DNA of 64,000 nt from Pseudomonas petrae (GTDB taxonomy: Bacteria > Pseudomonadota > Gammaproteobacteria > Pseudomonadales > Pseudomonadaceae), in assembly GCF_021728295.1 (NCBI RefSeq), contig NZ_JAKJXE010000011.1:62001-126000 (forward strand), written 5' to 3'. Each line of letters begins with the position of its first letter. Position 1 is the first letter of the stretch. Shown one piece after another: positions 28,232 to 36,749 of the stretch. The notes beneath the pieces were generated by a model. The model did not search any database. It was not told where the DNA came from and saw nothing but the letters and a program-made list of their open reading frames with translations. Made by a program: the position numbers and the translations under genes.

Positions 28232-29590
28232 TCAGACGGCAAAGAGCAGGAATTCCCGCTCCCACGAACTGATCACACGCTTGAAGTTCTCGTGCTCGGC
28301 GCGCTTGACCGCGACGTAGCCGGTGATGAATTTCTTCCCGAGGTACTTTTCGACCGTCTTGCTGTTTTCCATGCGCTCCAGCGCGTCTTCGATGGTCAAC
28401 GGCAAGCGCAGGTTGCGGCGTTCGTAGCCGCGACCGACCACTGGGGCGCTGGGGTTGAGGCCCTCGACCATGCCGATGAAGCCGCACAACAGGCTGGCGG
28501 CGATGGCCAGATACGGGTTGGCATCGGCGCCGGGCAGGCGGTTTTCCACGCGACGGTTCTGCGGGCCGGCATCCGGAACGCGCAGGCCAACGGTGCGGTT
28601 TTCTTCGCCCCATTCCACGTTCACCGGCGCGGAAGTGTCCGGCAGGAAGCGGCGGAACGAGTTGACGTTGGGTGCGAACAGCGGCAACAGCTCGGGGATC
28701 AGCTTTTGCAGACCGCCGATGTGTTGCAGGAACAGCTGACTCATCGAGCCGTCTTCATTGGAGAAGATGTTCTTGCCGGTCTCGATATCGATGATGCTCT
28801 GGTGCAAGTGCATCGCACTGCCAGGCTCACCGGTCATGGGCTTGGCCATGAAGGTCGCGGCCACATCGTGCTTGAGGGCGGCTTCGCGCATGGTGCGCTT
28901 GAACACCAGAATCTGATCCGCCAGAGACAGCGCGTCGCCGTGGCGGAAGTTGATTTCCATCTGCGCGGTGCCGTCTTCGTGAATCAGCGTGTCCAGGTCG
29001 AGATTTTGCAGTTCGCACCAGTCGTAGACGTCTTCGAACAAGGGGTCGAATTCGTTGGCGGCTTCGATGGAGAACGACTGACGACCGGTTTCCGGACGCC
29101 CCGAGCGCCCCACCGGTGGCTGCAGCGGGTAGTCGGGGTCGTCGCTGCGCTTGGTCAGATAGAACTCCATCTCCGGCGCCACAATGGGCTGCCAGCCCTG
29201 GTCGGCGTAGAGCTTGAGGACTTTCTTGAGGACGTTGCGCGGGGACAGCTCGATGGGGTTGCCTTGCTTGTCGTAGGTGTCGTGAATCACCTGCGCAGTC
29301 GGCTCGATGGCCCAGGGCACCAGAAACACCGCGCTCTGGTCAGGACGGCAGAACATGTCGATGTCTGCAGGGTCCAGCAATCCGTAGTAGATGTCGTCTT
29401 CGACGTAATCGCCCGTCACGGTCTGGAGCAGTACGCTTTCCGGCAAGCGCATGCCCTTTTCAGCAATGAACTTGTTGGTCGGTGAAATCTTGCCCCGTGT
29501 GATACCGGTGAGGTCGGCGATCATGCATTCGACTTCGGTAATCCTGTGTTCTTTCAACCAATCGGTGAGCTGGTCGAGGTTGGTACTCAT
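28232..29590 (-). CDS. spuB: Glutamine-synthetase-like gamma-glutamylpolyamine synthetase
   Basis: A 452-residue glutamine synthetase homologue of the PuuA type, which ligates glutamate to putrescine or other polyamines with ATP. Key segments are the beta-Grasp N-terminus, EMEFYL and EDGTAQMEINFRHG (metal ligands), SAMHLHQSI, the ATP-site block NSFRRFLPDTSAPVNVEWG and ENRLPGADANPYL. The true GS adenylylation loop is absent. First gene of the minus-strand spu transcript. It faces its paralogue spuI across a 649-base divergent gap. Confidence 0.93.
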   Translation of the reverse strand: MSTNLDQLTDWLKEHRITEVECMIADLTGITRGKISPTNKFIAEKGMRLPESVLLQTVTGDYVEDDIYYGLLDPADIDMFCRPDQSAVFLVPWAIEPTAQVIHDTYDKQGNPIELSPRNVLKKVLKLYADQGWQPIVAPEMEFYLTKRSDDPDYPLQPPVGRSGRPETGRQSFSIEAANEFDPLFEDVYDWCELQNLDLDTLIHEDGTAQMEINFRHGDALSLADQILVFKRTMREAALKHDVAATFMAKPMTGEPGSAMHLHQSIIDIETGKNIFSNEDGSMSQLFLQHIGGLQKLIPELLPLFAPNVNSFRRFLPDTSAPVNVEWGEENRTVGLRVPDAGPQNRRVENRLPGADANPYLAIAASLLCGFIGMVEGLNPSAPVVGRGYERRNLRLPLTIEDALERMENSKTVEKYLGKKFITGYVAVKRAEHENFKRVISSWEREFLLFAV

Positions 29591-30239
29591 AAATACCTCA
29601 GGGTTTTAATTCCTGGTCGCCGTCATGGCGGTCAGGCGTTCTTTGAAGCGCTGGCGTTACGGTTGCGTGTTTAGTTCAGGCATCGCCAAAATGCCTGGAC
29701 GACTCAAAGATAGTCGGGGTTGTGCAAAACGCGCGGCGGCGGAGGCCGCAGAAAACCTGGGCCGGGTAGTCAGCGGAAGCAAAAGACGCGCCCGCTGGAA
29801 CCGCTGCGCGGATAAAGAGTAAGGTGTCGAGGTGCTGCGCAGAGGCACGCGCAGTGCCCGGCGCGCTGGCTGGGCCGCTACACTGAAAGCGTGTGATGTG
29901 AAAAGCAGGTGCCCGAATGGCTGAGTGCAGGCGGTGAGGCCGATCAGCGGAAGGCGAAGCATGAGACCCCCGGTATTATTGCTGTTATGGGTTGCAATCG
30001 AGCTTAGCGTTGTTCATTTTTTTCCACAACACGCCCGTAAAAAATAAAACACGCCCTGCTCAAACCCGCAGCTTGCATGACGTTCGGCGCACAACATTTG
30101 CCCTAAAGTGCGGCGAAAATGGCTTTTTGGCGCCCTTTTAGGGCAAATCAGGGCTCCCTTGACTTCGTCTGGCCTTTCGGATTGACTGAAACCCGTAATG
30201 CTCGATGATTGATATTTTCAACAACAAAGGTGTTGCATC
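29591..30239. other. Divergent spuB-spuI control region with no gene
   Basis: In P. aeruginosa the amidotransferase gene spuA lies next to spuB at this locus. Here I find no such reading frame and no trace of one. The stretch must hold the two divergent promoters. Its right part is less GC-rich and contains the inverted repeat at 30096-30148. A minus-strand frame at 29657-29962 has arginine/alanine-rich shadow composition and no ribosome site. Confidence 0.6.
30096..30148. promoter_or_regulatory. Perfect 12-bp inverted repeat upstream of spuI
   Basis: ATTTGCCCTAAA at 30096-30107 and its exact complement TTTAGGGCAAAT at 30137-30148 are separated by 29 bp, with arm centres 41 bp apart, about four helical turns. 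The element lies about 90 bp ahead of the spuI start. It looks like a paired operator, and a polyamine-responsive repressor such as PauR would be the obvious candidate. As RNA it could also form a hairpin in the spuI leader. Confidence 0.6.
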
Positions 30240-31616
30240 ATGTCGGTACCCCCGCGTGCCGTTCAGCTCAACGAAGCGAACGCGTTCCTTAAGGAACATC
30301 CTGAGGTTCTATACGTTGACCTTCTGATTGCAGATATGAATGGCGTGGTGCGCGGCAAGCGCATCGAACGCACCAGCCTTCATAAGGTTTACGAAAAAGG
30401 CATCAACCTCCCAGCTTCCCTATTCGCACTGGATATCAACGGCTCGACGGTGGAAAGCACCGGCCTGGGTCTGGACATCGGTGACGCTGACCGAATCTGC
30501 TATCCAATCCCCGACACTCTCTGCAATGAGCCCTGGCAGAAGCGTCCTACCGCACAACTTCTGATGACCATGCACGAGCTGGAAGGCACGCCCTTCTTCG
30601 CGGATCCGCGCGAAGTGCTGCGCCAGGTTGTCAGCAAGTTCGACGAGATGGGCCTGACCATCTGCGCTGCATTCGAGCTTGAGTTCTACCTGATCGATCA
30701 GGAAAACGTGAACGGCCGTCCGCAACCCCCGCGCTCGCCGATCTCCGGCAAACGTCCGCACTCGACACAGGTTTACCTGATCGATGACCTGGACGAGTAC
30801 GTCGACTGCCTCCAGGACATTCTGGAAGGTGCGAAAGAGCAAGGCATTCCGGCCGACGCGATCGTTAAGGAAAGTGCCCCGGCGCAGTTCGAAGTGAACC
30901 TGCACCACACTGCCGACGCGCTGAAAGCCTGTGATTACGCGGTGCTGCTCAAGCGTTTGATCAAGAACATCGCCTACGACCATGAGATGGACACCACTTT
31001 CATGGCCAAGCCTTATCCAGGCCAGGCGGGTAACGGTCTGCACGTGCACATTTCGATTCTCGATCGCGATGGCAAAAACATCTTCACCAGCGAGGATCCC
31101 GAGCAGAACGCCGCATTGCGTCATGCGATCGGCGGTGTGCTCGAGACCCTACCCGCGCAGATGGCGTTCCTTTGCCCGAACGTCAATTCGTATCGCAGGT
31201 TTGGTGCTCAGTTCTACGTTCCAAACTCGCCGTGCTGGGGCTTGGATAACCGGACCGTGGCCGTGCGCGTACCTACCGGGACGGCCGATTCGGTGCGTAT
31301 CGAGCATCGGGTTGCCGGTGCGGATGCCAACCCGTATCTGTTGATGGCAGCGGTGCTGGCAGGCATTCACCACGGCCTGACCAACCAGATCGAGCCCGGT
31401 CCGCCCGTGGAAGGCAACTCCTACGAGCAGAACGAGCAGAGCCTGCCGAACAACCTGCGTGATGCACTGCGCGAGCTGGACGACAGCGAAGTCATGGCTA
31501 AGTACATCGATCCGAAGTACATCGATATCTTTGTTGCGTGCAAGGAAAGTGAGCTGGAGGAGTTCGAGCACTCCATCTCCGACCTTGAATACAACTGGTA
31601 TCTGCACACGGTTTGA
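30240..31616 (+). CDS. spuI: Glutamine-synthetase-like gamma-glutamylpolyamine synthetase
   Basis: A 458-residue second PuuA-type ligase, a paralogue of SpuB. Key segments are AFELEFYLID, ESAPAQFEVNLHH, GNGLHVHISIL, CPNVNSYRRFGAQFYVPN and EHRVAGADANPYL. In P. aeruginosa the six ligases PauA1-7 share out putrescine, cadaverine, spermidine, spermine and diaminopropane, and SpuI is PauA1-like, so a substrate different from SpuB is expected. Single-gene transcript with its own terminator. The start at 30240 overlaps no other gene and follows AACAAAGGTGTTGC, with AAAGGTG as ribosome site. Confidence 0.93.
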   Translation: MSVPPRAVQLNEANAFLKEHPEVLYVDLLIADMNGVVRGKRIERTSLHKVYEKGINLPASLFALDINGSTVESTGLGLDIGDADRICYPIPDTLCNEPWQKRPTAQLLMTMHELEGTPFFADPREVLRQVVSKFDEMGLTICAAFELEFYLIDQENVNGRPQPPRSPISGKRPHSTQVYLIDDLDEYVDCLQDILEGAKEQGIPADAIVKESAPAQFEVNLHHTADALKACDYAVLLKRLIKNIAYDHEMDTTFMAKPYPGQAGNGLHVHISILDRDGKNIFTSEDPEQNAALRHAIGGVLETLPAQMAFLCPNVNSYRRFGAQFYVPNSPCWGLDNRTVAVRVPTGTADSVRIEHRVAGADANPYLLMAAVLAGIHHGLTNQIEPGPPVEGNSYEQNEQSLPNNLRDALRELDDSEVMAKYIDPKYIDIFVACKESELEEFEHSISDLEYNWYLHTV

Positions 31617-31633
31617 TGCCTGCGTGAGTTAAG

Positions 31634-31670
31634 AAAACGCCACCTTTTCGAGAGAATCGGTGGCGTTTTT
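31634..31670 (+). terminator. Rho-independent terminator of spuI
   Basis: 11-bp stem (AAAACGCCACC and GGTGGCGTTTT) with a 14-base loop and a T run, 17 bases after the spuI stop. Confidence 0.92.
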
Positions 31671-31695
31671 CATTCATGAGCTGCGCGGACACCCT

Positions 31696-31719
31696 GTGGG
31701 ACCGGCTTCAGCCGGGAAG
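31696..31719. repeat. Single REP, GTGGGACCGGC type
   Basis: One core (GTGGGACCGGCTTCAGCCGG) in the leader of the TetR-type gene. A weak remnant of the partner (CTCCCGGCTGCCACTG) follows at once, as if a REPIN had collapsed. Confidence 0.75.
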
Positions 31720-31774
31720 GCAATCTCCCGGCTGCCACTGTAGAATGCCCGCGGCCCCGACCGAGAGAGCACTG

Positions 31775-32419
31775 ATGACCCGCCTTGCCACACCCCGCAA
31801 ACCTCGTGCACGCAGTCAGGCGCGGATCGACTCGATCCTCGATGCCGCACGCGCGCTGCTGGCCTCGGACGGCGTGGCGAGCCTTTCCATCTACAGCGTC
31901 GCCGAGCGCGCCGAGATACCGCCCTCTTCGGTGTATCACTTCTTCGCCAGCGTTCCGGCGCTGCTCGAAGCGCTGACGGCCGATGTCCACGAGGCGTTTC
32001 GCGAAAGCCTGCAGCAGCCCATCGATCATGATCAGTTGAACCAGTGGCGTGACCTGTCCCATGTGGTGGAATCGCGCATGCTCGCGATCTACAGCGACGA
32101 CGCTGCCGCGCGGCAGTTGATCCTCGCCCAGCACGGTTTGACTGAAGTCACCCAGGCGGATCGTCAGCACGACATTGAACTGGGCAACCTCATGCACGCG
32201 CTGTTCGCCCGGCATTTTCAACTGCCGACGCTGCCCGATGATGTTGAGGTGTTTGCCCTGGCGCTGGAATTGGCCGATCGGGTGTATGCGCGCTCGGTGC
32301 AACTGCACAACGCGATTACCCCGCGCATGGCCGAGGAAGGATTGCGGGTGTTTGATGCGTATCTGGGGTTGTACTTGCCGCCGTTTTTGCCGAAGCGATC
32401 ACAACATCTGCCCTGCTAA
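31775..32419 (+). CDS. TetR/AcrR family transcriptional regulator
   Basis: A 214-residue regulator: a basic N-terminus, a TetR helix-turn-helix (about residues 15-60: ARIDSILDAARALLASDGVA, AERAEIPPSSVYHFFAS) and a helical ligand-binding domain. The target is unknown. It sits after spuI but is separated from it by a terminator and a REP, so it is its own unit. Control of the polyamine genes, or of something distant, is equally possible. I start at ATG 31775 (GAGAG site). ATG 31745 would add ten residues. Confidence 0.9.
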   Translation: MTRLATPRKPRARSQARIDSILDAARALLASDGVASLSIYSVAERAEIPPSSVYHFFASVPALLEALTADVHEAFRESLQQPIDHDQLNQWRDLSHVVESRMLAIYSDDAAARQLILAQHGLTEVTQADRQHDIELGNLMHALFARHFQLPTLPDDVEVFALALELADRVYARSVQLHNAITPRMAEEGLRVFDAYLGLYLPPFLPKRSQHLPC

Positions 32420-32450
32420 ACGACGCAGACGCTGAGCATTCACCGGATCC

Positions 32451-32537
32451 GTAGGAGCCGGCTTGCTGGCGAATGCGTTTCAACAGTCAGCACTGATGTA
32501 CCTGACACACCGTGTTCGCCAGCAAGCCGGCTCCTAC
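32451..32537. repeat. REPIN, CCGGCTTGCTGGCGAA type
   Basis: Head-to-head pair just after the TetR-type gene. A second REPIN of a different family begins 46 bp later. Confidence 0.87.
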
Positions 32538-32582
32538 AGATTCGAGGTCAACGCAGACCTGGGGTTTGGATCGAGATCCATT

Positions 32583-32669
32583 GTAGGAGCGCGCTTGCCC
32601 GCGATTGCGGTGGGTCAATTAAATAATCCGTGACTGACACTCCACATTCGCGGGCAAGCGCGCTCCTAC
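32583..32669. repeat. REPIN, GCGCGCTTGCCCGCG type
   Basis: Head-to-head pair filling the rest of the gap between the convergent TetR-type and ssuF genes. Two REPIN families are thus stacked back to back here. Confidence 0.87.
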
Positions 32670-32701
32670 ACGCAGGGACGTCGCTTGCTATACAGCATCG
32701 A

Positions 32702-32917
32702 TCACAACTTGGCGATCGACACCTCGGTGGATTTCACGAACGCGATCACTTCGCTGCCGACGACCAGTTCCAGCTCTTTGACGGAGCGGGTGGTGATAAC
32801 GGAGGTAACGACACCCGACGCGGTCTGCACGTCGATTTCGGACAATACGTCGCCGAAGACGATTTCCTTGATGGTGCCTTTGAACTGGTTACGCACGTTG
32901 ATGGCTTTGATAGTCAT
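32702..32917 (-). CDS. ssuF: Mop-domain (TOBE) protein SsuF
   Basis: A 71-residue single Mop/TOBE domain protein (MTIKAINVRNQFKGTIKEI..., SVITTRSVKELEL), the molybdopterin/oxyanion-binding fold. In P. putida the last gene of the ssu operon (ssuF) encodes such a protein and is needed for growth on sulfate esters and sulfonates, though its ligand is not settled. It keeps that position here, 51 bases after ssuB. The ribosome site AGGAAG precedes ATG 32917. Confidence 0.92.
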   Translation of the reverse strand: MTIKAINVRNQFKGTIKEIVFGDVLSEIDVQTASGVVTSVITTRSVKELELVVGSEVIAFVKSTEVSIAKL

Positions 32918-32968
32918 GGTAAGGCTTCCTTTGTGAGATCAGTTCCGGGGGCAAGATTGCCTCTGGAG

Positions 32969-33778
32969 TTAGTTGGCCCAACGCAGTTGCGTGGGCAGCG
33001 GTGAAGTCGGTTCGGGTTCGGGCGGGGTGCCTGGCAACGACAACACGCGGTTGAGCACTTCGGTTTCCAGCGCGGCCAGTCGGTAAGAGCCGCGCGCCCT
33101 CGGACGGGCCAGATCAACCTGCAGATCAAGACCAATGCGGCCCTCTTCGATCAGCAAGACCCGGTCGGCAATGGCGACGGCCTCGCTGACGTCGTGGGTC
33201 ACCAGCAATACGGTGAAGCCGTGCTTCTTCCACAGGTTTTCGATCAGCTGCTGCATCTCGATTCGGGTCAGGGCATCCAGCGCGCCAAGGGGCTCGTCGA
33301 GCAACAACAAGCGCGGCTGGTGAATCAGCGCACGCGCCAGCGCCAGGCGTAGTTTCTGACCACCCGATAACGCCGCCGGCCATTCATTGGCGCGCTCGGC
33401 CAAACCCACTGCTTCCAGCGCTTCCAGCGCTTTGCCACGCCAGTCGCCGCCGAGGCCAAGGCCGACGTTGTCGATGATCTTTTTCCAGGGCAGCAAACGT
33501 GCTTCCTGGAACATCAGTCGCGTGTCTTCCCGCGCATCCGCCAACGAGCCGTTACCGGCCAGCAGTTGGCCACTCGACGGTTGATCGAGTCCTGCCAGCA
33601 GGCGCAGCAAGGTGCTCTTGCCGCAGCCGCTTCGGCCCACGACAGCGACGAACTGGCCGGCCGGGATGTGCAGATCGATGTCTTTCAGTACTTCCCGCGA
33701 GCCGAACGTCTTTTTCAGCTTGCGGACCTGCAAGGGAATCCCGCGCAACAGGTTTGCCGGTTGTTGGAGATTGCTCAT
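32969..33778 (-). CDS. ssuB: Aliphatic sulfonate ABC transporter ATP-binding protein
   Basis: ATPase of the alkanesulfonate importer. The 269 residues contain Walker [10 protein letters not shown], signature [15 protein letters not shown], Walker [12 protein letters not shown] and H-loop [13 protein letters not shown], with the short C-terminus normal for SsuB. ATG 33778 overlaps the ssuC stop (ATGA), so the two are translationally coupled. Sulfate-starvation control is expected from the family but no regulator site was identified. Confidence 0.94.
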   Translation of the reverse strand: MSNLQQPANLLRGIPLQVRKLKKTFGSREVLKDIDLHIPAGQFVAVVGRSGCGKSTLLRLLAGLDQPSSGQLLAGNGSLADAREDTRLMFQEARLLPWKKIIDNVGLGLGGDWRGKALEALEAVGLAERANEWPAALSGGQKLRLALARALIHQPRLLLLDEPLGALDALTRIEMQQLIENLWKKHGFTVLLVTHDVSEAVAIADRVLLIEEGRIGLDLQVDLARPRARGSYRLAALETEVLNRVLSLPGTPPEPEPTSPLPTQLRWAN

Positions 33779-34563
33779 TGCGCGCCACCTTTAGCCACTT
33801 GATACGCCGGGTGCCACCGCAGGCAGACCCGTTCCAGACCACGCGCCGCGAGGTCTGCCAATTTGCCGAGTACGGCGTAGAGCACGATCGCCAGTACCAC
33901 GACGTCGGTCTGCAGAAACTCCCGGGCGTTCATCGCCAGATAACCGATGCCCGAGCTGGCCGAGATGGTTTCCGCGACGATCAGGGTCAGCCACATGAAG
34001 CCCAGCGCGAACCGCACGCCGACCAGAATCGATGGCATCGCGCCCGGCAGAATCACATGGCGGAACAGTCCGAAGCCGCTCAAACCGTAGCTGCGGGACA
34101 TTTCCACCAGCGCCGGGTCGATGTTGCGAATGCCGTGGTACGTGTTCAGGTAAATCGGGAAGAGCGTGCCCAGCGCGACCAGAAATATCTTGGCGGTCTC
34201 GTCGATGCCGAACCACAGAATGACCAGCGGGATCAGCGCCAGATGCGGCACGTTACGGATCATCTGCACGGAGCTGTCGAGCAGCCGTTCGCCCCATTTC
34301 GACAGCCCGGTGATGAAGCCCAATGCCAAGCCGATCCCGCCGCCGATGGCGAAGCCGATGCCGGCACGCCAGCCACTGATTGCCAGATGGGTCCAGATTT
34401 CACCGCTGCGTACCAGCGTGACGCCGGCCTCAATCACAGCGCTCGGCGCCGGCAGAATGCGGGTCGACAGCCAGCCCGCGCTGACCGCCAGCTGCCATAT
34501 CGCCAACAACAAGACCGGTAGCAACCAGGGCGCCAGTCTGTGGGTGATTCTTTCGACGCTCAT
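33775..34563 (-). CDS. ssuC: Aliphatic sulfonate ABC transporter permease
   Basis: A 262-residue permease with six membrane segments and the permease loop [23 protein letters not shown] 34563 has a strong AAGGAG site. The upstream ATG 34581 lacks one. It follows ssuA after only 27 bases. In P. putida and E. coli ssuD, the sulfonate monooxygenase, sits between these two genes, and here there is no room for it. Confidence 0.94.
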   Translation of the reverse strand: MSVERITHRLAPWLLPVLLLAIWQLAVSAGWLSTRILPAPSAVIEAGVTLVRSGEIWTHLAISGWRAGIGFAIGGGIGLALGFITGLSKWGERLLDSSVQMIRNVPHLALIPLVILWFGIDETAKIFLVALGTLFPIYLNTYHGIRNIDPALVEMSRSYGLSGFGLFRHVILPGAMPSILVGVRFALGFMWLTLIVAETISASSGIGYLAMNAREFLQTDVVVLAIVLYAVLGKLADLAARGLERVCLRWHPAYQVAKGGAQ

Positions 34564-34590
34564 GGAGTTGTCTCCTTCCAATTGCCGGGC

Positions 34591-35556
34591 TTACTGCGCT
34601 TTCGCGACAGCAGCGGGTGGCGTCCAGATCACATCAGCGATGCGCAACGGTTTAGGGATCAGCTTGAGCTGGTAGAAGGTGTCGGCGATTTTCTGTTGTG
34701 CCGCGACGGTCTCAGGCGTGATGAACAAAGCACCGTAGCCCTGACGCTTCACCGACGTGCGGGTGATGTCTTCCGGCAGGCCGAGCAGCGGCGCGACCTG
34801 TTTGGTCACCTCTTCCGGGTTGGCCTTGGACCATTCGCCGACGGCGCGCACTTCTTCAACCAGGGTCTGAATCACCTTGGGATGCTGCTGCGCATAGGGT
34901 TTGGTCGCCAGGTAGAACTGGTTGTTGTCGACGATGCCTTTGCCGTCGCGCAGGGTCTTGGCCTGAAGTTGCTGCTCGGCGGCAGCCTGGTAAGGATCCC
35001 AGATCACCCAGGCATCGACGCTGCCGCGCTCGAAGGCTGCACGCGCATCGGCGGGCGGCAGGAAAACGGTCTGGATATCGGTGTACTTCAAGCCGGCTTC
35101 TTCCAGCGCGCGCACCAGCAGGTAATGCACGTTGGAGCCTTTGTTGAGGACGACTTTCTTGCCTTTGAGGTCTTTGACCGAAGTGATCGGCGAATCCTTG
35201 GGCACCAGAATCGCTTCGCTGGTGGGCGCTGGCGGCTCGGAGGCGACGTACAGCAGGTCAGCGCCGGCGGCCTGGGCAAACACGGGCGGGGTTTCGCCAG
35301 TCACACCAAAGTCGATCGAGCCCACGTTCAGGCCTTCGAGCAACTGCGGGCCACCGGGAAACTCAGTCCATTGGACCTGCACACCTTGATCGGCGAGTTT
35401 TTTCTCGAGCGAGCCTTTGGCCTTGAGCAACACCAGCGTGCCGTATTTCTGGTAACCGATGCGCAAGGTATCGGCCTGGGCCTGAGTAAGGACGCCGAAG
35501 GAAACCGCCGCAGCAAACAGAGCGACCAGGCCTCGACGCAAAATAACGGTGCGCAT
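34591..35556 (-). CDS. ssuA: Aliphatic sulfonate-binding periplasmic protein
   Basis: A 321-residue periplasmic binding protein with a signal peptide (about 1-26, cut after TQAQA), then LRIGYQKYGTLVLLKAKGSL, typical of SsuA, and the PPADARAAFERGSVDAWVIW segment common to sulfonate/nitrate/taurine binders. ATG 35556 follows AAGGAG. First gene of the ssuACBF transcript here. ssuE, expected upstream, is absent: the 361 bases up to the lsfA terminator hold only a mixed REPIN. Confidence 0.93.
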   Translation of the reverse strand: MRTVILRRGLVALFAAAVSFGVLTQAQADTLRIGYQKYGTLVLLKAKGSLEKKLADQGVQVQWTEFPGGPQLLEGLNVGSIDFGVTGETPPVFAQAAGADLLYVASEPPAPTSEAILVPKDSPITSVKDLKGKKVVLNKGSNVHYLLVRALEEAGLKYTDIQTVFLPPADARAAFERGSVDAWVIWDPYQAAAEQQLQAKTLRDGKGIVDNNQFYLATKPYAQQHPKVIQTLVEEVRAVGEWSKANPEEVTKQVAPLLGLPEDITRTSVKRQGYGALFITPETVAAQQKIADTFYQLKLIPKPLRIADVIWTPPAAVAKAQ

Positions 35557-35760
35557 GGCACGCTCCTTTGCTGTGTAGCTAACAGGTGGCACCTGCTCGT
35601 CCGATGGCGGACCAGTAAGGCGGGAAGGGATTCATTGCCGGCGATCTTGCCAGGACGGAAAGACCATAGCAGGGGATGGTTATTCTCTAAAATCATATTT
35701 ATTCATTTGGTTAGCACCAAAATGAATATAAGAATTGCCGTGGTCCGACACCCCTACCCT

Positions 35761-35884
35761 GTAAGAGCGCGCTTGCCCGCGAAGACGTTAGATAGGCCAC
35801 GATCAGGCTGATCGGCCCACCGCAATCTCCAGACGCCGGGTGGTGTAGCGCAAAGAGCGTGTTCGCCAGCAAGCCGGCGTCTAC
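35761..35884. repeat. Mixed REPIN made of two REP families
   Basis: The left arm is of the GCGCGCTTGCCCGCG family (GTAAGAGCGCGCTTGCCCGC) and the right arm of the CGCCAGCAAGCCGGC family. The pairing is head to head like the others but the arms are not complementary along the core. It lies between lsfA and ssuA, where ssuE would be expected. Confidence 0.75.
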
Positions 35885-35915
35885 AGAATGCGAATCGACG
35901 ATCACTGAAGCCTGC

Positions 35916-35942
35916 AAAAAAAAAGGGCCGATAAATCGGCCC
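35916..35942 (-). terminator. Rho-independent terminator of lsfA
   Basis: On the minus strand GGGCCGAT, a TT loop and ATCGGCCC are followed by nine T, 26 bases past the lsfA stop. Confidence 0.93.
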
Positions 35943-35967
35943 GAATGTCGTGGTTGAAACCGGTGTA

Positions 35968-36606
35968 TCAGCGATTCGGCTGTGGCGTCAGGCGCAGGTA
36001 CGGCGTAACGGCTGTATAGCCTTTGGGGAAGCGCTCCTTGATCTCTGCTTCGTCCTTGATCGACGGCACGATCACGACGTCTTCGCCGTCCTTCCAGTTT
36101 GCCGGCGTGGCGACTTTGTAGTTGTCGGTCAGCTGCAGCGAGTCGATCACCCGCAGGATTTCGTGGAAGTTGCGCCCGGTGCTGGCCGGGTAGGTAATGG
36201 TCAGGCGGACCTTCTTGTTCGGGTCTATCACGAACAGCGAACGCACCGTCAGCGTTTCGCTGGCATTGGGGTGAATCAAATCGTAAAGCTGGGAGACCTT
36301 GCGGTCTTCGTCCGCCAAAATCGGGAAATTCACGACGGTGTTCTGCGTGGAGTTGATGTCGCCGATCCACTTTGTGTGAGATTCGGCCGAGTCTACGGAC
36401 AAGGCAATCGCCTTGACATTGCGCTTGTCGAATTCGTCTTTGAGTTTTGCGGTGAAGCCCAGCTCGGTGGTGCAGACGGGCGTGAAGTCGGCGGGGTGCG
36501 AAAACAGTACCGCCCATTTCCCATCCAGCCACTCGTGAAACTTGATAGGTCCTTCGCTGGAGTCCTGTTCGAAGTCAGGTGCGATGTCGCCGAGTTTAAG
36601 GCCCAT
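35968..36606 (-). CDS. lsfA: 1-Cys peroxiredoxin, sulfate-starvation type
   Basis: A 212-residue Prx6-type peroxidase that reduces hydroperoxides. The peroxidatic cysteine is Cys45 in DFTPVCTTEL, and the long C-terminal domain of 1-Cys enzymes is present. LsfA was found in P. putida as a protein induced when sulfate is scarce, upstream of ssu genes, and in P. aeruginosa it affects oxidative defence and virulence. ATG 36606 has an AAGGA site and gives the family start MGLKLGDIAPDF. It is separated from ssuA by a terminator. Confidence 0.95.
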   Translation of the reverse strand: MGLKLGDIAPDFEQDSSEGPIKFHEWLDGKWAVLFSHPADFTPVCTTELGFTAKLKDEFDKRNVKAIALSVDSAESHTKWIGDINSTQNTVVNFPILADEDRKVSQLYDLIHPNASETLTVRSLFVIDPNKKVRLTITYPASTGRNFHEILRVIDSLQLTDNYKVATPANWKDGEDVVIVPSIKDEAEIKERFPKGYTAVTPYLRLTPQPNR

Positions 36607-36706
36607 ACGTTCGTATTCCTTCGGTGATGAGTTATTGATCAACTGTGCATCCCAGCATCTGAAAACAAAAGGATCGATTGGTGCTGGATGACTTTGTTTC
36701 AGGCAT

Positions 36707-36730
36707 AAAAAAGCCCCGCCGAAGCGGGGC
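36707..36730 (-). terminator. Rho-independent terminator of the porin gene
   Basis: 7-bp GC stem (GCCCCGC and GCGGGGC) with a four-base loop, followed on the minus strand by six T. The plus strand also has a short T run. Confidence 0.9.
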
Positions 36731-36749
36731 TCTTTTCAACACATCACGC

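Noticed and set aside
29910-29960. tRNA-like string GCCCGAATGGCTGAGTGC
   Set aside because: It recalls the start of a serine/leucine tRNA, but no acceptor, anticodon or T-arm pairing follows.
29657-29962. Minus-strand frame in the spuB-spuI gap
   Set aside because: Low-complexity Arg/Ala/Ser composition, no ribosome site, no family resemblance. Not a remnant of spuA.
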